The position numbers were made by a program, and so were the translations under genes. DNA of 64,000 bases, taken from Trebonia sp963759545 (GTDB lineage Bacteria > Actinomycetota > Actinomycetes > Streptosporangiales > Streptosporangiaceae). Positions 53,421 through 62,781 of this stretch are shown here, in pieces (position 1 is the first letter of the stretch; each line of letters starts with the position of its first letter). The stretch spans positions 1 through 64,000 of the forward strand of contig CAVXAB010000021.1 in assembly GCA_963759545.1 (NCBI GenBank). Reading direction: 5' to 3'. A model generated the notes under the pieces. That model worked only from the letters and a program-made list of their open reading frames with translations. It made no database searches and was not told where the DNA came from.

Positions 53421-54194
53421 GTGGCCAGGTCAGCGTCGGGGGAATCGGTCCTCACCAGGGCAGTGCGGATCTTCGAGGCGTTCACGCCGGATGAGACCGT
53501 GCTGTCGGTGACGCAGATCGCCCGCCGGGCGCGGCTGCACCCCGCGACGGCGTCACGGCTGGTCGCGGAGCTGGAATCGCACGGGCTGCTGGCCCGTGAC
53601 GCCGACCGGCGGGTCCGCGTGGGCGTGCGGATGTGGGAGCTCGCGCTGCGCGCCTCGCCGGCGCTCAGCCTGCGCGAGGCGGCGATGCCGTTCATGGCGG
53701 ACGCGCACGCGGTCATCGGGCATCACGTGCAACTCGGCGTGCTCGAGGGTGACGAGGTCCTGTTCGTGGAGCGGCTGTCCGCACCGGGCGCGGTCATCAA
53801 CTACACCAGGATCGCCGGCCGGCTGCCGCCGCACGTGTCGTCGTCTGGCCTCGTCCTGCTCGCGTTCGGCGGCCGGGAGTTGCAGGAGCGGATCCTGGCC
53901 GGACCGTTGCGCCGGTACACGGCGCGCACGCTCACCGACCCGGCCGCGCTGCGCGCGGCACTCGCCGAGGTACGCAGGCAGGAGTTTGCCTGCCTGCCCG
54001 GCCACGTGCACGAGGACGCGCTCGGGATAGCGGTACCGGTCCGCGACGGGCGAGCCCGGGTCATCGCGGCGCTCGCGGCCATCGTCCCGGTGGACACCGC
54101 GCGGCAGCCGGTCATCGGGGTGCTGGCGACCACGGCCCGCGGGATCACCCGCGCGCTGGCGGGGCGCCAGGCGAATTCCCCGCTCATTGAATGA
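53421..54194 (+). CDS. IclR-family regulator
   Basis: A 257-residue IclR regulator: winged HTH at about 10-70 (VLTRAVRIFEAF, SVTQIARRARLHPATASRLV) and an effector domain (HHVQLGVLEGDEVLFVERLS, RLPPHVSSSGLVLLAFG, HEDALGIAVPVRDG). The GTG start was chosen because IclR proteins begin a few residues before this HTH; the Shine-Dalgarno is weak. It is upstream of and co-oriented with the MetE-like gene (105-bp gap), which it probably controls. Confidence 0.92.
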   Translation: MARSASGESVLTRAVRIFEAFTPDETVLSVTQIARRARLHPATASRLVAELESHGLLARDADRRVRVGVRMWELALRASPALSLREAAMPFMADAHAVIGHHVQLGVLEGDEVLFVERLSAPGAVINYTRIAGRLPPHVSSSGLVLLAFGGRELQERILAGPLRRYTARTLTDPAALRAALAEVRRQEFACLPGHVHEDALGIAVPVRDGRARVIAALAAIVPVDTARQPVIGVLATTARGITRALAGRQANSPLIE

Positions 54195-54299
54195 GATTCT
54201 GCTCGCGCGGGTTCCTCGCCACGGGCAGCCTTTGAGCGGGACGGCCAGACAACGGCGGCCCGCTCGCAGCGGCCGGCGGCCGCGAGAAAGGAGGCCGCG

Positions 54300-55367
54300 A
54301 TGGCGCGGCGTGTGAACAGCGAACTGCTCCTGGTGGGGAGCCTCCCGGCGGATACCACCGAGGGGGCGCTGAGGTCCGCGGCGGAGTTCTTCGGCGACCT
54401 GGTGTTCGCGCTGCCGGACGGTGAGACCGGGCCGCGCGCCGGCTGGGTCAGTTACGAGCGCGAGAAACTCGTCCGTCCGAACGAGGGCGTCGTGACTGTT
54501 CAGGACACCGAGTCTCCGACCGGTTTGCCGCGTCATGCGTACGAGACGCCCGTGTTCGGCATCAGGCCCGGGGTCAGCGAGCTGCGCTTCCCCAGCTGGC
54601 CGCGGATCGATGACGCGATAGCGGGCTACCGGGTGTTCCGTCAGCTTCGCGAGGAAGGCGTGATCCCGGCCGGGCTGAGGTTCCAGATCGGGCTCCCGTT
54701 CCCGGCCAGCGCGCTGAACGCGTTCAAGGCCGACTTCGGTGCCGACTACCCCGTCGCCGCCCGCGCCTTCGAGGACCTGGTCGCCCGCGAGCTGGTCAGG
54801 CTGACCGCCGCCATCCCGCCAGGCGAGCTGGCGATCCAGTGGGACATGGCCTACGAGACCCAGGACATCGAGCGCGTGCTCGCCTGGACGACGGAAGGAG
54901 CCTGGGAGCGGTTCGCTGGGCCGGTGACCAGGCTGACCCGGCTCATCCCCGATGAGGTCCTTGTCGGCTACCACCTGTGCTACGGGACGTTCCCCGAGTG
55001 GCCGATGTACGAGGCGAGGGACATGGAGGTGCTGGTGCGGATGGCGAACTTCGCGGTGGCGAACTCCGGGCGCACCGTGGACTGGCTGCACCTGGCGGGG
55101 CCACGGTACCTGCGCAGCGAGGACCGCAGCTTCTTCCGGCCGCTCATTGACCTTGAGCCGGGCGACGCACGGGTGTTCCTCGGCATCGTGCTGCCGATCG
55201 ACGGGATCCCCGGGCTGCGCCGGCGGGTCGCGACGGCGTCGCGCTACATCTCCGACTTCGGCGTGGCCATGTACTGCGGGTTCGGCCGCCAGCCGGGCAA
55301 GGACGGCACCGAGACCATGCGCGAGCACGCCCGCACGGTCCGCTCGGTCCGGGCTGAGCAGGCCTGA
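54300..55367 (+). CDS. MetE-like (cobalamin-independent methionine synthase fold) protein
   Basis: A 355-residue cytoplasmic protein resembling the C-terminal TIM barrel of MetE/UROD-type enzymes. SELLLVGSLPADTTEGALRS and FALPDGETGPRAGWVSYERE at the start, GLRFQIGLPFPASALNAFKA, LAIQWDMAYE, the HxC motif VLVGYHLCYGTFPEWP where MetE carries zinc, and YISDFGVAMYCGFGRQPG. MetE moves a methyl group from folate to homocysteine; this shorter relative may demethylate or cleave another substrate. GAGAAAGGAGG lies just upstream of the ATG. Regulated, by position, by the IclR gene. Confidence 0.75.
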   Translation: MARRVNSELLLVGSLPADTTEGALRSAAEFFGDLVFALPDGETGPRAGWVSYEREKLVRPNEGVVTVQDTESPTGLPRHAYETPVFGIRPGVSELRFPSWPRIDDAIAGYRVFRQLREEGVIPAGLRFQIGLPFPASALNAFKADFGADYPVAARAFEDLVARELVRLTAAIPPGELAIQWDMAYETQDIERVLAWTTEGAWERFAGPVTRLTRLIPDEVLVGYHLCYGTFPEWPMYEARDMEVLVRMANFAVANSGRTVDWLHLAGPRYLRSEDRSFFRPLIDLEPGDARVFLGIVLPIDGIPGLRRRVATASRYISDFGVAMYCGFGRQPGKDGTETMREHARTVRSVRAEQA

Positions 55368-55491
55368 AGGGCTGCCAGGCAGAAAAGCCGGAGAAAAGTC
55401 GCGCCGGCGTGTCCATCACCGCATCGCCCGTTCGAAGCACCAGTAGAAGCGGCCAGGAGACGTGGCCGCCGGAGTCTTCGAGGGAGATGTC

Positions 55492-56067
55492 ATGCGGAAG
55501 ATCGTCGCGGGAATGATGGTCTCGGTCGACGGCGTGGTCGAAGCGCCGGAAGCGTGGACGGGCCCGTACTTCAGCCCGGACCTCGGCCAGCTCGTCGGGT
55601 CGCTCATGGCGGCCGGCGACACCATGCTGCTCGGCCGGGCTACCTATCAGGCCTTTGCCGCCTCGTTCGCCGGCAACACCGGCGACCCGATGGCGGCCCA
55701 GATGAGCGCCTTCCCCAAGGTGGTCGTGTCGACCACACTGGAGGCGGCCGACTGGGAAAACACGACGCTGATCGGCGGTGACGTCGCGGCGGCGATTGCC
55801 CGGCTCAAGGAGCAGCCGGGCAAGAACATCAACGTCAGCGGCAGCCCGACCCTGGTGACCTGGCTGCTGCGGCAGGGCCTGCTCGACGAGCTGAACTTGC
55901 TGCTTTTCCCGGTGGTGGTCGGCCATGGCAAGCGCCTGTTCGAGGCGGAGGGCGACGCGGCGGGGCTGACGCTGGCCCACTCGCAGGCCCTCGGCACGGG
56001 CGTGGTCCAGCTCGTCTACAACGCCGCTCCCACGCAGGGCGGAGCGGCGTTATGCCTGACCGCGTGA
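55492..56067 (+). CDS. DHFR/RibD-C-like reductase (intact)
   Basis: A 191-residue dihydrofolate-reductase-like protein: RKIVAGMMVSVDGVVEAPEA, MLLGRATYQAFAASF, KVVVSTTLEAADWENTTLIG, and NINVSGSPTLVTWLLRQGLL with FPVVVGHGKRLFE. Intact counterpart to the broken member at 32.8 kb. Family members reduce pterin or flavin precursors; true substrate unknown. ATG follows GAGGGAGATGTC. The last 16 nt overlap the DUF4287 gene, so the two are coupled. Confidence 0.9.
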   Translation: MRKIVAGMMVSVDGVVEAPEAWTGPYFSPDLGQLVGSLMAAGDTMLLGRATYQAFAASFAGNTGDPMAAQMSAFPKVVVSTTLEAADWENTTLIGGDVAAAIARLKEQPGKNINVSGSPTLVTWLLRQGLLDELNLLLFPVVVGHGKRLFEAEGDAAGLTLAHSQALGTGVVQLVYNAAPTQGGAALCLTA

Positions 56068-56297
56068 CCGGCCCCGCCTACTACTTCCCGTCGATCGAGA
56101 AGAAGTACGGCCAGCCGGTCGACTACTGGATCAACCTGATCAGGGCGTCCGAGCTGACCAAGCACAAGGCGCTCGTCGACTGGCTCAAGGCCGAGCACCA
56201 TATCGGCCACGGCCACGCGACCGCTCTGGTCGGCTACGCGCTCGCCGAGGACGCCAAGGACGCATCACCTCCCGCACCGGGGGATGGGGGCGCCTGA
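56052..56297 (+). CDS. DUF4287 protein
   Basis: An 81-residue protein: TGPAYYFPSIEKKYGQPVDY, WINLIRASELTKHKALVDWL, EHHIGHGHATALVGYAL, all hallmarks of DUF4287 (the small domain also found at the N-terminus of DUF5655 proteins). Function unknown. Overlaps the reductase gene upstream and converges on the sigma factor gene. Confidence 0.88.
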   Translation: MPDRVTGPAYYFPSIEKKYGQPVDYWINLIRASELTKHKALVDWLKAEHHIGHGHATALVGYALAEDAKDASPPAPGDGGA

Positions 56298-56319
56298 GGA
56301 AGATGCGCGGCCGCGCCGG

Positions 56320-57597
56320 TCAGGAACGCGCGTCGCAGTCGCTGGCGCGCTTCTCCAGGGCGGCACGTTCCGGCGCGTTCCGCGTGAGGGTAGCGGCACG
56401 GCGGAACTCGCCGGCCGCCTCGGCGTGGCGGCCAAGCCTGGCCAGCAGGTCGCCACGCACGCTGGGCAGGTGGTGGTAGCCGGCTAGCGCCGGCTCGCCG
56501 GCTAGGCCGTCGACGATGCGCAGGCCGTGCTCTGGGCCGTCGGCCATCGCGACGGCGACCGCGCGGTTGAGCTCGACCACCGGGGATGCGGTGAGCGCGG
56601 CGAGGCCCTGGTAAAGCGCCGCTATCTGCCGCCAGTCTGTTTCTGCCGCGGTCCGCGCCCGCGCGTGGCACGCCGCGATCGCCGCCTGCAGCACGTAGGG
56701 TCCCGGCGGGCCGCCGAGCCGCTGCGCGCCAAGCAGCGCGGTGAACCCGCGCCGGATCAGCAGCTGATCCCAGCGGCCCCGGTTCTGCTCAAGCAGCGGA
56801 ACGGGCAGTCCGTCGGCGCCGAGCCTGGCCGGGATCCGCGATGCCTGGATCTCCATCAGCGCGACAAGGCCGTGGACCTCAGGCTCGGCCGGCATGAGCC
56901 CGGCCAGGACGCGGCCGAGGCGCAGCGCCTCGTCGCAGAGCGCCGGGCGCATCCAGTCCTCCCCGGCCATCGCCGCGTAGCCCTCGTTGAACACCAGGTA
57001 GAGCACCTCGAGCACGGAAGATAGCCGGGCAGGAAGCTCCGCCCGCGGCGGTACCTCAAACGGCACGCCCCGCTCGGCCAGCGTCCGCTTGGCCCGCGTG
57101 ATCCGCTTCGCGATGGTCGGCTCGGGCACGAGGAAGCCGCGCGCGATCTCCTCGGTGGTCAGGCCGCCGAGCAGCCGCAGGGTGAGCGCGATCCGTGCCT
57201 CCGTGGACAGCACCGGATGGCAGGAGATGAACATCAGCCGCAGCAGGTCGTCGTCGATGGCGTCGTCATCGACGACGGCGTCAAACTCCGGCGGGGTGTC
57301 CAGCTGCCCGTCCGCTGCCTCCCTGCCTAGCAGCACCAGCTTGCCGCGGAGCCGCTCGTCCCGCCGGATGCGGTCGATCGCGCGATGCCTGCCGGTGAGC
57401 ATGAGCCAGGCGCCTGGGTTGGCCGGGATGCCCTCGGCGGGCCACTGCTCGAGCGCGGCGACCAGGGCGTCCTGCGCCAGCTCCTCCGCGAGCCCCACAT
57501 CACGGACGAGGCCGGCCAGCCCGGCGATGATCCGCGCCGACTCGATCCGCCACACGGCCTCGATGGCGCGATGCGCCGACGTGATGTCCGCCGCCAC
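56320..57597 (-). CDS. ECF42-type RNA polymerase sigma factor with TPR-like C-terminus
   Basis: A 425-residue extracytoplasmic-function sigma factor. Region 2 (LVRDVGLAEELAQDALVAAL, then PGAWLMLTGRHRAIDRIRRD), region 4 (LTLRLLGGLTTEEIARGFLV, EPTIAKRITRAKRTLAE) and a long C-terminal extension (YLVFNEGYAAMAGEDWMRPA, VVELNRAVAVAMADGP; DUF6596/TPR-like). This is the ECF42 architecture, in which the extension replaces an anti-sigma factor and the gene is paired with a YCII/DGPF gene, as here. GTG start overlaps the partner's stop (TAGTG). Target promoters unknown. Confidence 0.93.
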   Translation of the reverse strand: MAADITSAHRAIEAVWRIESARIIAGLAGLVRDVGLAEELAQDALVAALEQWPAEGIPANPGAWLMLTGRHRAIDRIRRDERLRGKLVLLGREAADGQLDTPPEFDAVVDDDAIDDDLLRLMFISCHPVLSTEARIALTLRLLGGLTTEEIARGFLVPEPTIAKRITRAKRTLAERGVPFEVPPRAELPARLSSVLEVLYLVFNEGYAAMAGEDWMRPALCDEALRLGRVLAGLMPAEPEVHGLVALMEIQASRIPARLGADGLPVPLLEQNRGRWDQLLIRRGFTALLGAQRLGGPPGPYVLQAAIAACHARARTAAETDWRQIAALYQGLAALTASPVVELNRAVAVAMADGPEHGLRIVDGLAGEPALAGYHHLPSVRGDLLARLGRHAEAAGEFRRAATLTRNAPERAALEKRASDCDARS

Positions 57598-57923
57598 TAG
57601 CCCTCCGGGCCGAACACCTGACGGATATCGCCCTCGCCGTCTCCCACGATCTTCCAGAACCGCCTGGCCAGCTCGACCGCTTCGTCCCTGGTGCGCACGT
57701 CAATCAGCGCGAAGCTGACGATCACTTCCTTGGACTCGGCGAACGGCCCGTCGGTCAGCGTGACGTTGCCGCCGGAGGCGGCAACGTGCGTGCCCCGGTC
57801 AAGTCCGCCCGTCGCGAGCAGGATCCCGGCCCGGGTCAGCTCCTCGACGAACCGCCCCATCTCGGCGTACATCCGCTCGTCCGGCGCGGCGCTCCCGCCG
57901 TTCACCGTCATCAGGAAACGCAT
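57597..57923 (-). CDS. YCII-related (DGPF) protein, partner of ECF42
   Basis: A 108-residue YCII-related protein: MRFLMTVNGGSAAPDERMYA, TLTDGPFAESKEVIVSFALI with the DGPF signature, VFGPEG at the end. Such proteins accompany ECF42 sigma factors and perhaps feed signal to them; one His/Asp pair in YCII is thought catalytic. Start ATG with AGGTCTCGC upstream gives a weak ribosome site. Its stop overlaps the sigma start by one base. Confidence 0.93.
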   Translation of the reverse strand: MRFLMTVNGGSAAPDERMYAEMGRFVEELTRAGILLATGGLDRGTHVAASGGNVTLTDGPFAESKEVIVSFALIDVRTRDEAVELARRFWKIVGDGEGDIRQVFGPEG

Positions 57924-58194
57924 CGCGAGACCTCCGAAAGAATCTCCTCCGCCGTGCCCTCAGGCGCCCCAGTTCAACGCGAATTCTAGTGGGCTCGCGG
58001 CTACTCCGGATGCCCCGATGTCCTAGCTGAGTCATGAGACTGTCACGGGCCTGTCACAGACACGCGCCTGCCAGGGCCGAGTGCATGATCCAGGGCAAGC
58101 ACTAGCTCGTGGCCGGCCTGCAACGCGTTCGGCAGGATGGTCTGCGCCGTGCCTGGCTGCCCGAACGTCGCCGCGACGATCAGGGTGTCGTGCG

Positions 58195-58411
58195 CGCCCA
58201 CCGGTTCTACAAGGCCGATACCGCGCGGGCACGTTCTGAGGGCAGTGGCCTTGGCCTGGCGATCGCCTGGGAGAACGCGCGCCTGCACGGCGGCCACATT
58301 GACGCGGGCAACCACTCAGGCGGCGGCGCGATATTCACCGTTAGCCTGCCAGTGAACGGGCACCTGCCGCTAAGCGGGACAGAGCTGGAGGCAGAGCCCG
58401 CCCGGCTGTGA
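58195..58411 (+). pseudogene. C-terminal remnant of a histidine kinase
   Basis: RFYKADTARARSEGSGLGLA (F box and G2 box), IAWENARLHGGHIDAGNHSG and GGAIFTVSLPV are the last ~65 residues of a HATPase domain. No N-terminal kinase domain, H box or receiver gene is present nearby. The sequence upstream (57924-58194) carries no supported gene. Truncated at its left edge. Confidence 0.75.
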
Positions 58412-58455
58412 TGCGGGCGTGGCCGCTGCTGATGCCAGCGGTCCCGGTGTTACGG

Positions 58456-60564
58456 TCAGTTGACGGCGGTCGGCTCGCCTGGCAGGACCTCGGACTCCGG
58501 GGTGGGCTGCCGGGCGAGCCTGCTCGGCCACCAGACCCACCGGCCCAGGTCCAGGTTCAGCGCGGTCACCAGCACCGAGCGGACCACGATCGTGTCGAGC
58601 AGCACCCCGAACGCCACGGCGAAGCCGAGCTCGGTGAGGAACGTGACCGGCAGGGTGCCGAGCACCGCGAACGTGCCGGCGAGCACGCAGCCCGCTGAGG
58701 TGATCACCCCGCCGGTCGCGGCCAGGCCGGTCAGCGCGCCGCAGCGGGGACCTTGGCGCTGGGCCTCCTCGCGGACCCGGGTCATCAGGAAGATGTTGTA
58801 GTCGATGCCCAGGGCGACGAGGAACACGAACACGAACAGCGGGAACGAGGTGTCGGCGCCGCCGAAGTTGAACACGTTGTCGAAGAACAGCGCGCTCACC
58901 CCGAGGGCGGCACCGAACGACAGCACGACCGTGGCGATGAGCATCACCGGCGCGATGAGAGCCCGCAGCAGCAGCATGAGGATGACGAACACGACGGCGA
59001 GGATGATCGGGATGATCAGGTTCCGGTCGTGCGCGGTCGCCCGCTGGACGTCCAGGTTGACCGCGGTGTTGCCGCCGACTATCGCGTCGGCGCCAGGGAC
59101 CGCGTGCACGGCCGTGCGCGCGCGGTCGATGGTGTCGTACGCGGCCTGACTGTCGGGTGCGGAAGTCAGCGTGGCCTCGACGTAAGCGTGCCCGGCGAGG
59201 ATGACCGGGCGTGTCACCGCGGTGAGGCCGTCGACCGACCGGAGCGCGGCGGCCACTTGCGGCCCCGATGCCGGGTTGCCGAACACCTCGACCGGCTGGC
59301 CCGCGCCGCCAGGGAAGTGCTGGTCAAGCACGGTCTGCCCGGCCACAGAATCCGGCTGGCCGCGGAACGACTGGGCGTTGGTCAGCCCGTGGGCATGCAG
59401 GCCGGCCACGCCGGCGGCCATCGCGCCGAGCACGATGACGGTGCTTATCCAGACGACTCGGGGGCGAACGGCGATGCCGCGGCCCACGCGCGCCCAAAAG
59501 CCGCGGGTTGTCGGCTCAGCGGACCCGTACGCGGGCTTGACCGGCCAGAACACCCAGCGACCGGTGATCACCAGCAGTGTCGGCAGCAGCGTCATCATCG
59601 CGAGCAGCGCGACCGCGACGCCGATGGCCAGGACCGGTCCCAAGCTCGCGGTGGAGTTCAGTTCGGCGAGGGCCAGGGTCAGCAGGCTCAGGATCACCGT
59701 GCCGCCGCTCGCCACGACCGCGGGCCCGGCGCGGCGAAGCGCGACCGCCATCGCGGCGTGCCTGTCTTCGTGCCGCCGCAGTTCCTCCCGGTAACGGGCG
59801 GTGAGCAGGAGGGCGTAGTCCGTGCCCGCGCCGAATACCAGCACGTCCAGGATGCCCGCGCTCTGCGCGTTGACGGTCAGCCCGTGCTTGGCCAGCAGGT
59901 AGATGATGCCCTGGGCGGTGGCCAGCGACACGCCCGCGGCGATGACCGGCAGCAGCCACAGCACCGGGCTGCGGTAGGTGATCAGCAGGATGATGATGAC
60001 GACGGCGAGCGCGGCGTACAGCAGCGTGCCGTCGATGCCCTTGAAGGCGTTGCTCGAGTCGGCGGCGGTGCCCAGCGGCCCGGCGATGTGCACCGTCAGG
60101 CCGTCGGCGCCCGCGGAAGCGATGGCCCGCAGCGAGCTGGCGGCGGGCGCGGCCGCGTTCCAGCCCTTGCTGCCCAGGTCGACGAGCACGATTGTCTCGA
60201 TCGCCTTGCCGTCGGCGGCCGGGATCGGCCCGGTGACCTGGCCATGAAGGACGCCGGGCACGGTGGCGAACTTCGCGGCGTCGGCGGCCGCCTTCGCCTT
60301 GTCCGCGGCGGTCACGCCGGACGGCCGGTCGTAGACGACAACCCCCGGGTACACGTTGGGCGAGACGGCCTCTGACCGCAGGTTGAGTACCTGCGTGGAC
60401 TCGGCCCTCGGCGGCAGCCAGGACGAGGCGTCGTTCTTCTCCGCGCCGGTGAGCTTTCCCGCCAGCGGCCCGAGGACCACCACCAGCACGAGCCAGAACA
60501 CCAGCACCAGCCACTTGGTCCGGCGCCCCGCCGGCAGATTCAGCATTGACCGCAACACGCTCAT
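58456..60564 (-). CDS. MMPL-family (RND) transporter
   Basis: A 702-residue inner-membrane transporter with 12 predicted spans: SVLRSMLNLPAGRRTKWLVL (span 1), a large exterior loop, LLYAALAVVIIILLITYRS, FGAGTDYALLLTARYREEL (the typical GxDY region), RPRVVWISTVIVLGAMAAGV, and the second half with GIDYNIFLMTRVREEAQRQG. MMPL proteins export lipids, siderophores or drugs using the proton gradient. Which substrate is not shown by neighbours. It stands alone. The ATG shown matches the family start. Confidence 0.93.
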   Translation of the reverse strand: MSVLRSMLNLPAGRRTKWLVLVFWLVLVVVLGPLAGKLTGAEKNDASSWLPPRAESTQVLNLRSEAVSPNVYPGVVVYDRPSGVTAADKAKAAADAAKFATVPGVLHGQVTGPIPAADGKAIETIVLVDLGSKGWNAAAPAASSLRAIASAGADGLTVHIAGPLGTAADSSNAFKGIDGTLLYAALAVVIIILLITYRSPVLWLLPVIAAGVSLATAQGIIYLLAKHGLTVNAQSAGILDVLVFGAGTDYALLLTARYREELRRHEDRHAAMAVALRRAGPAVVASGGTVILSLLTLALAELNSTASLGPVLAIGVAVALLAMMTLLPTLLVITGRWVFWPVKPAYGSAEPTTRGFWARVGRGIAVRPRVVWISTVIVLGAMAAGVAGLHAHGLTNAQSFRGQPDSVAGQTVLDQHFPGGAGQPVEVFGNPASGPQVAAALRSVDGLTAVTRPVILAGHAYVEATLTSAPDSQAAYDTIDRARTAVHAVPGADAIVGGNTAVNLDVQRATAHDRNLIIPIILAVVFVILMLLLRALIAPVMLIATVVLSFGAALGVSALFFDNVFNFGGADTSFPLFVFVFLVALGIDYNIFLMTRVREEAQRQGPRCGALTGLAATGGVITSAGCVLAGTFAVLGTLPVTFLTELGFAVAFGVLLDTIVVRSVLVTALNLDLGRWVWWPSRLARQPTPESEVLPGEPTAVN

Positions 60565-60832
60565 AACCAGTCCCCTCGTACCGTCCTTGCAAAAGTAGGA
60601 CGCCGTCGCGCGCCGAGGATCATCGGAATGCGGGCCGCAAATTTTAAACCCGCGTCAAGAGCCCCGTACGACGACCCCGTGCGACGACACCGCGCGCGAC
60701 CTCACCAGCGGCACAGCGTCAATGCGCATCGCCGCGCGATCTATTCCCCATACTGCGACGTGCGCGGCCCCGATGCCAAATGAATTCTTCCGACCGCCAA
60801 TTAATTTAGTACGCGAAAACCAAATAAATCGC

Positions 60833-60847
60833 GGCCGAATGTCGGCC
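60833..60847 (-). terminator. Hairpin with T-rich tail after the flavin monooxygenase gene
   Basis: ggccga-atg-tcggcc, which on the minus strand is followed by gcgatttatttggtttt: a small Rho-independent-like terminator 57 bp beyond the monooxygenase stop. The rest of the 60565-60903 gap is AT-richer and shows no supported gene. Confidence 0.55.
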
Positions 60848-60903
60848 ACGGGCCGTCTGGATCGCGTCCACATGGCCCGAGGGCCGAACCTGCGCGCTTC
60901 TGG

Positions 60904-62742
60904 CTATTCGGTGTGGTGCACCTCGGCGCGCTTGTAGACGGGCGTCGGGGTGCCCTCCATGCGCGCTTTGAGCTGCAGGGCCAGGTAGAGGGAGTAGTAG
61001 CGCGACAGGGCAAGGTTGCCGCCGTGGAACCACAGGCCCTCCTGGGCCGTCGGCTTCCACATGTTGCGCAGTTCGCCCTCCCACGGGCCCGGGTCCTTCG
61101 TCGTGCCCGAGCCGAGCCCCCAGACCTTCCCGACCTTGTCGGCCATGTCCTGGCCGATGATGTCGGAGGCCAGCTGATTCATGGAGCCGTAGCCCGTCGC
61201 GTAGACGACGAGATCGGCCGGGAGCCGGGTGCCGTCACCGAGGACGACCTCGTCCTCGGTCAGTTCGACCACCTGCCCCTTGGCCAGCTTGATCTCGCCG
61301 TTCGCGACAAGCTCGGAGGCGCCGACGTCGATGTAGTAACCGGACCCGCGCCGCAGGTACTTGAGGAACAGGCCGGAGTCGTCCTCGCCGAAGTCGAGGT
61401 CGAAGCCTGCCTGCTCCAGCCGGCGGTAGAAATCGGCGTCACGCTCCCTGATGGCGTCATAAACCGGGGCCTGGAGCGTGTGCAGGATCCGGAACGGCAG
61501 CGAGGCGAAGATCGTGTCGGCCTTGAATGTGGTCACGCCGGCGGCGAGGGCGCGCTCGGAGTAGAGGTCGCTGAGTCCAAGGTCCATCAGCGAGTCGGAC
61601 CGCACGACGTGGGTCGAGCTGCGCTGCACCATAGTGACGTCGGCGCCGGCCTCCCACAGCGCGGCGCAGATGTCGTGCGCGGAGTTGTTCGACCCGATCA
61701 CCACGGCCCTCTTGCCCTTGTACTTATCGGGGCCCGGGTGAGCCGAGGAGTGATGCTGGTCGCCGCGGAACTTCTCGCGGCCGGGGATCTCGGGGACGCT
61801 GGGCAGGCCGGACGCTCCCAGCGCCAGCACCAGCTGCCTGGGCCTGAGCGTTATCTCCTCGACTGTGCCGTCAACCCCTGTGCGGTCGACGACGACGGCC
61901 CATCGGCCACCCTCCCGGACGGCGGACCTGCAGGTCGTCGAGCCCCAGTAGTTGAGCTCCATGACCAGCGCGTACATCTCGAGCCAGTCGCCGATCTTGT
62001 CCTTCGGCGAGAACACCGGCCAGCTCGCAGGGAACGGAATGTAGGGCAGGTGGTCGTACCAGACTGGGTCGTGCAGCGCGAGGGACTTGTAGCGCTTGCG
62101 CCACGAGTCACCCGGCCGCTCGTTGCGCTCGACGATGATCGTCGGGACCCCGAGCTGGCGCAGCCGCGCACCGAGGGCGATGCCGCCCTGGCCACCGCCG
62201 ATGATCACCACCTCGGGCTGCACGGTGTAGCCGAGCTCGGTGGCCTCACGGACTCGGCTCTCGGCCCACGTGACCCGGTCACGGAAGGCGCCGTGGCGCA
62301 CGCCACTTGGCCGCCGGTCGTTGATCGGCTCCTCGTGGCCCTTGAGCTCGTCGAGCGTCGTGAGCAGGGTGAACGCCTTGCCATCAACGAGCCGCAGCAA
62401 CCCGCTGCCCCGCCCGGCCTTGGTCTCGAAGGCGATCAAGGCGGTGATGACACCGTCCTGCTCGGTCGGCTCCTCGGTGAGCAGGAAGCCGACGGGATCG
62501 ACCTCGTCGAGCGTTGCCCGCAGCAGGTCCGCGACGCCCGCGCCTCCCTCGACCGTGGTGATGTTCCAGGTGAACGAGACGATGTCGCGCCAGTAGCTCT
62601 CGCTGGCGAACAGCGCCGCCGCCGCGTCGGCGTCGCGTGCCGTCAGGGCCTCCTGGAACGCGCTAAGCCACGCGTTGGCTGCGGACGCGGCAGCGCTCGC
62701 CTTCTGGTCGACGGACTGGGTCACTCGTGGCCTCCTCGCCAT
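60904..62742 (-). CDS. Flavin-containing (Baeyer-Villiger-like) monooxygenase with SnoaL-type N-terminal domain
   Basis: A 612-residue NADPH/FAD monooxygenase. N-terminal ~150 residues form an NTF2/SnoaL-like domain (WLSAFQEALTARDADAAAAL, FASESYWRDIVSFTW). FAD-binding EVVIIGGGQGGIALGARLRQ (about 177-196), NADPH-binding AVVIGSNNSAHDICAALWEA, and the FMO signature around FRGDQHHSSAHPGPDKYKGK; ATGYGS near the end. Such enzymes hydroxylate amines or insert oxygen next to ketones. The ATG shown includes the SnoaL domain; neighbours give no hint of substrate. Confidence 0.9.
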   Translation of the reverse strand: MARRPRVTQSVDQKASAAASAANAWLSAFQEALTARDADAAAALFASESYWRDIVSFTWNITTVEGGAGVADLLRATLDEVDPVGFLLTEEPTEQDGVITALIAFETKAGRGSGLLRLVDGKAFTLLTTLDELKGHEEPINDRRPSGVRHGAFRDRVTWAESRVREATELGYTVQPEVVIIGGGQGGIALGARLRQLGVPTIIVERNERPGDSWRKRYKSLALHDPVWYDHLPYIPFPASWPVFSPKDKIGDWLEMYALVMELNYWGSTTCRSAVREGGRWAVVVDRTGVDGTVEEITLRPRQLVLALGASGLPSVPEIPGREKFRGDQHHSSAHPGPDKYKGKRAVVIGSNNSAHDICAALWEAGADVTMVQRSSTHVVRSDSLMDLGLSDLYSERALAAGVTTFKADTIFASLPFRILHTLQAPVYDAIRERDADFYRRLEQAGFDLDFGEDDSGLFLKYLRRGSGYYIDVGASELVANGEIKLAKGQVVELTEDEVVLGDGTRLPADLVVYATGYGSMNQLASDIIGQDMADKVGKVWGLGSGTTKDPGPWEGELRNMWKPTAQEGLWFHGGNLALSRYYSLYLALQLKARMEGTPTPVYKRAEVHHTE

Positions 62743-62781
62743 AAGACGACTGTCCTGCCAGCTTGGCAGCTTGCCGGCCAG

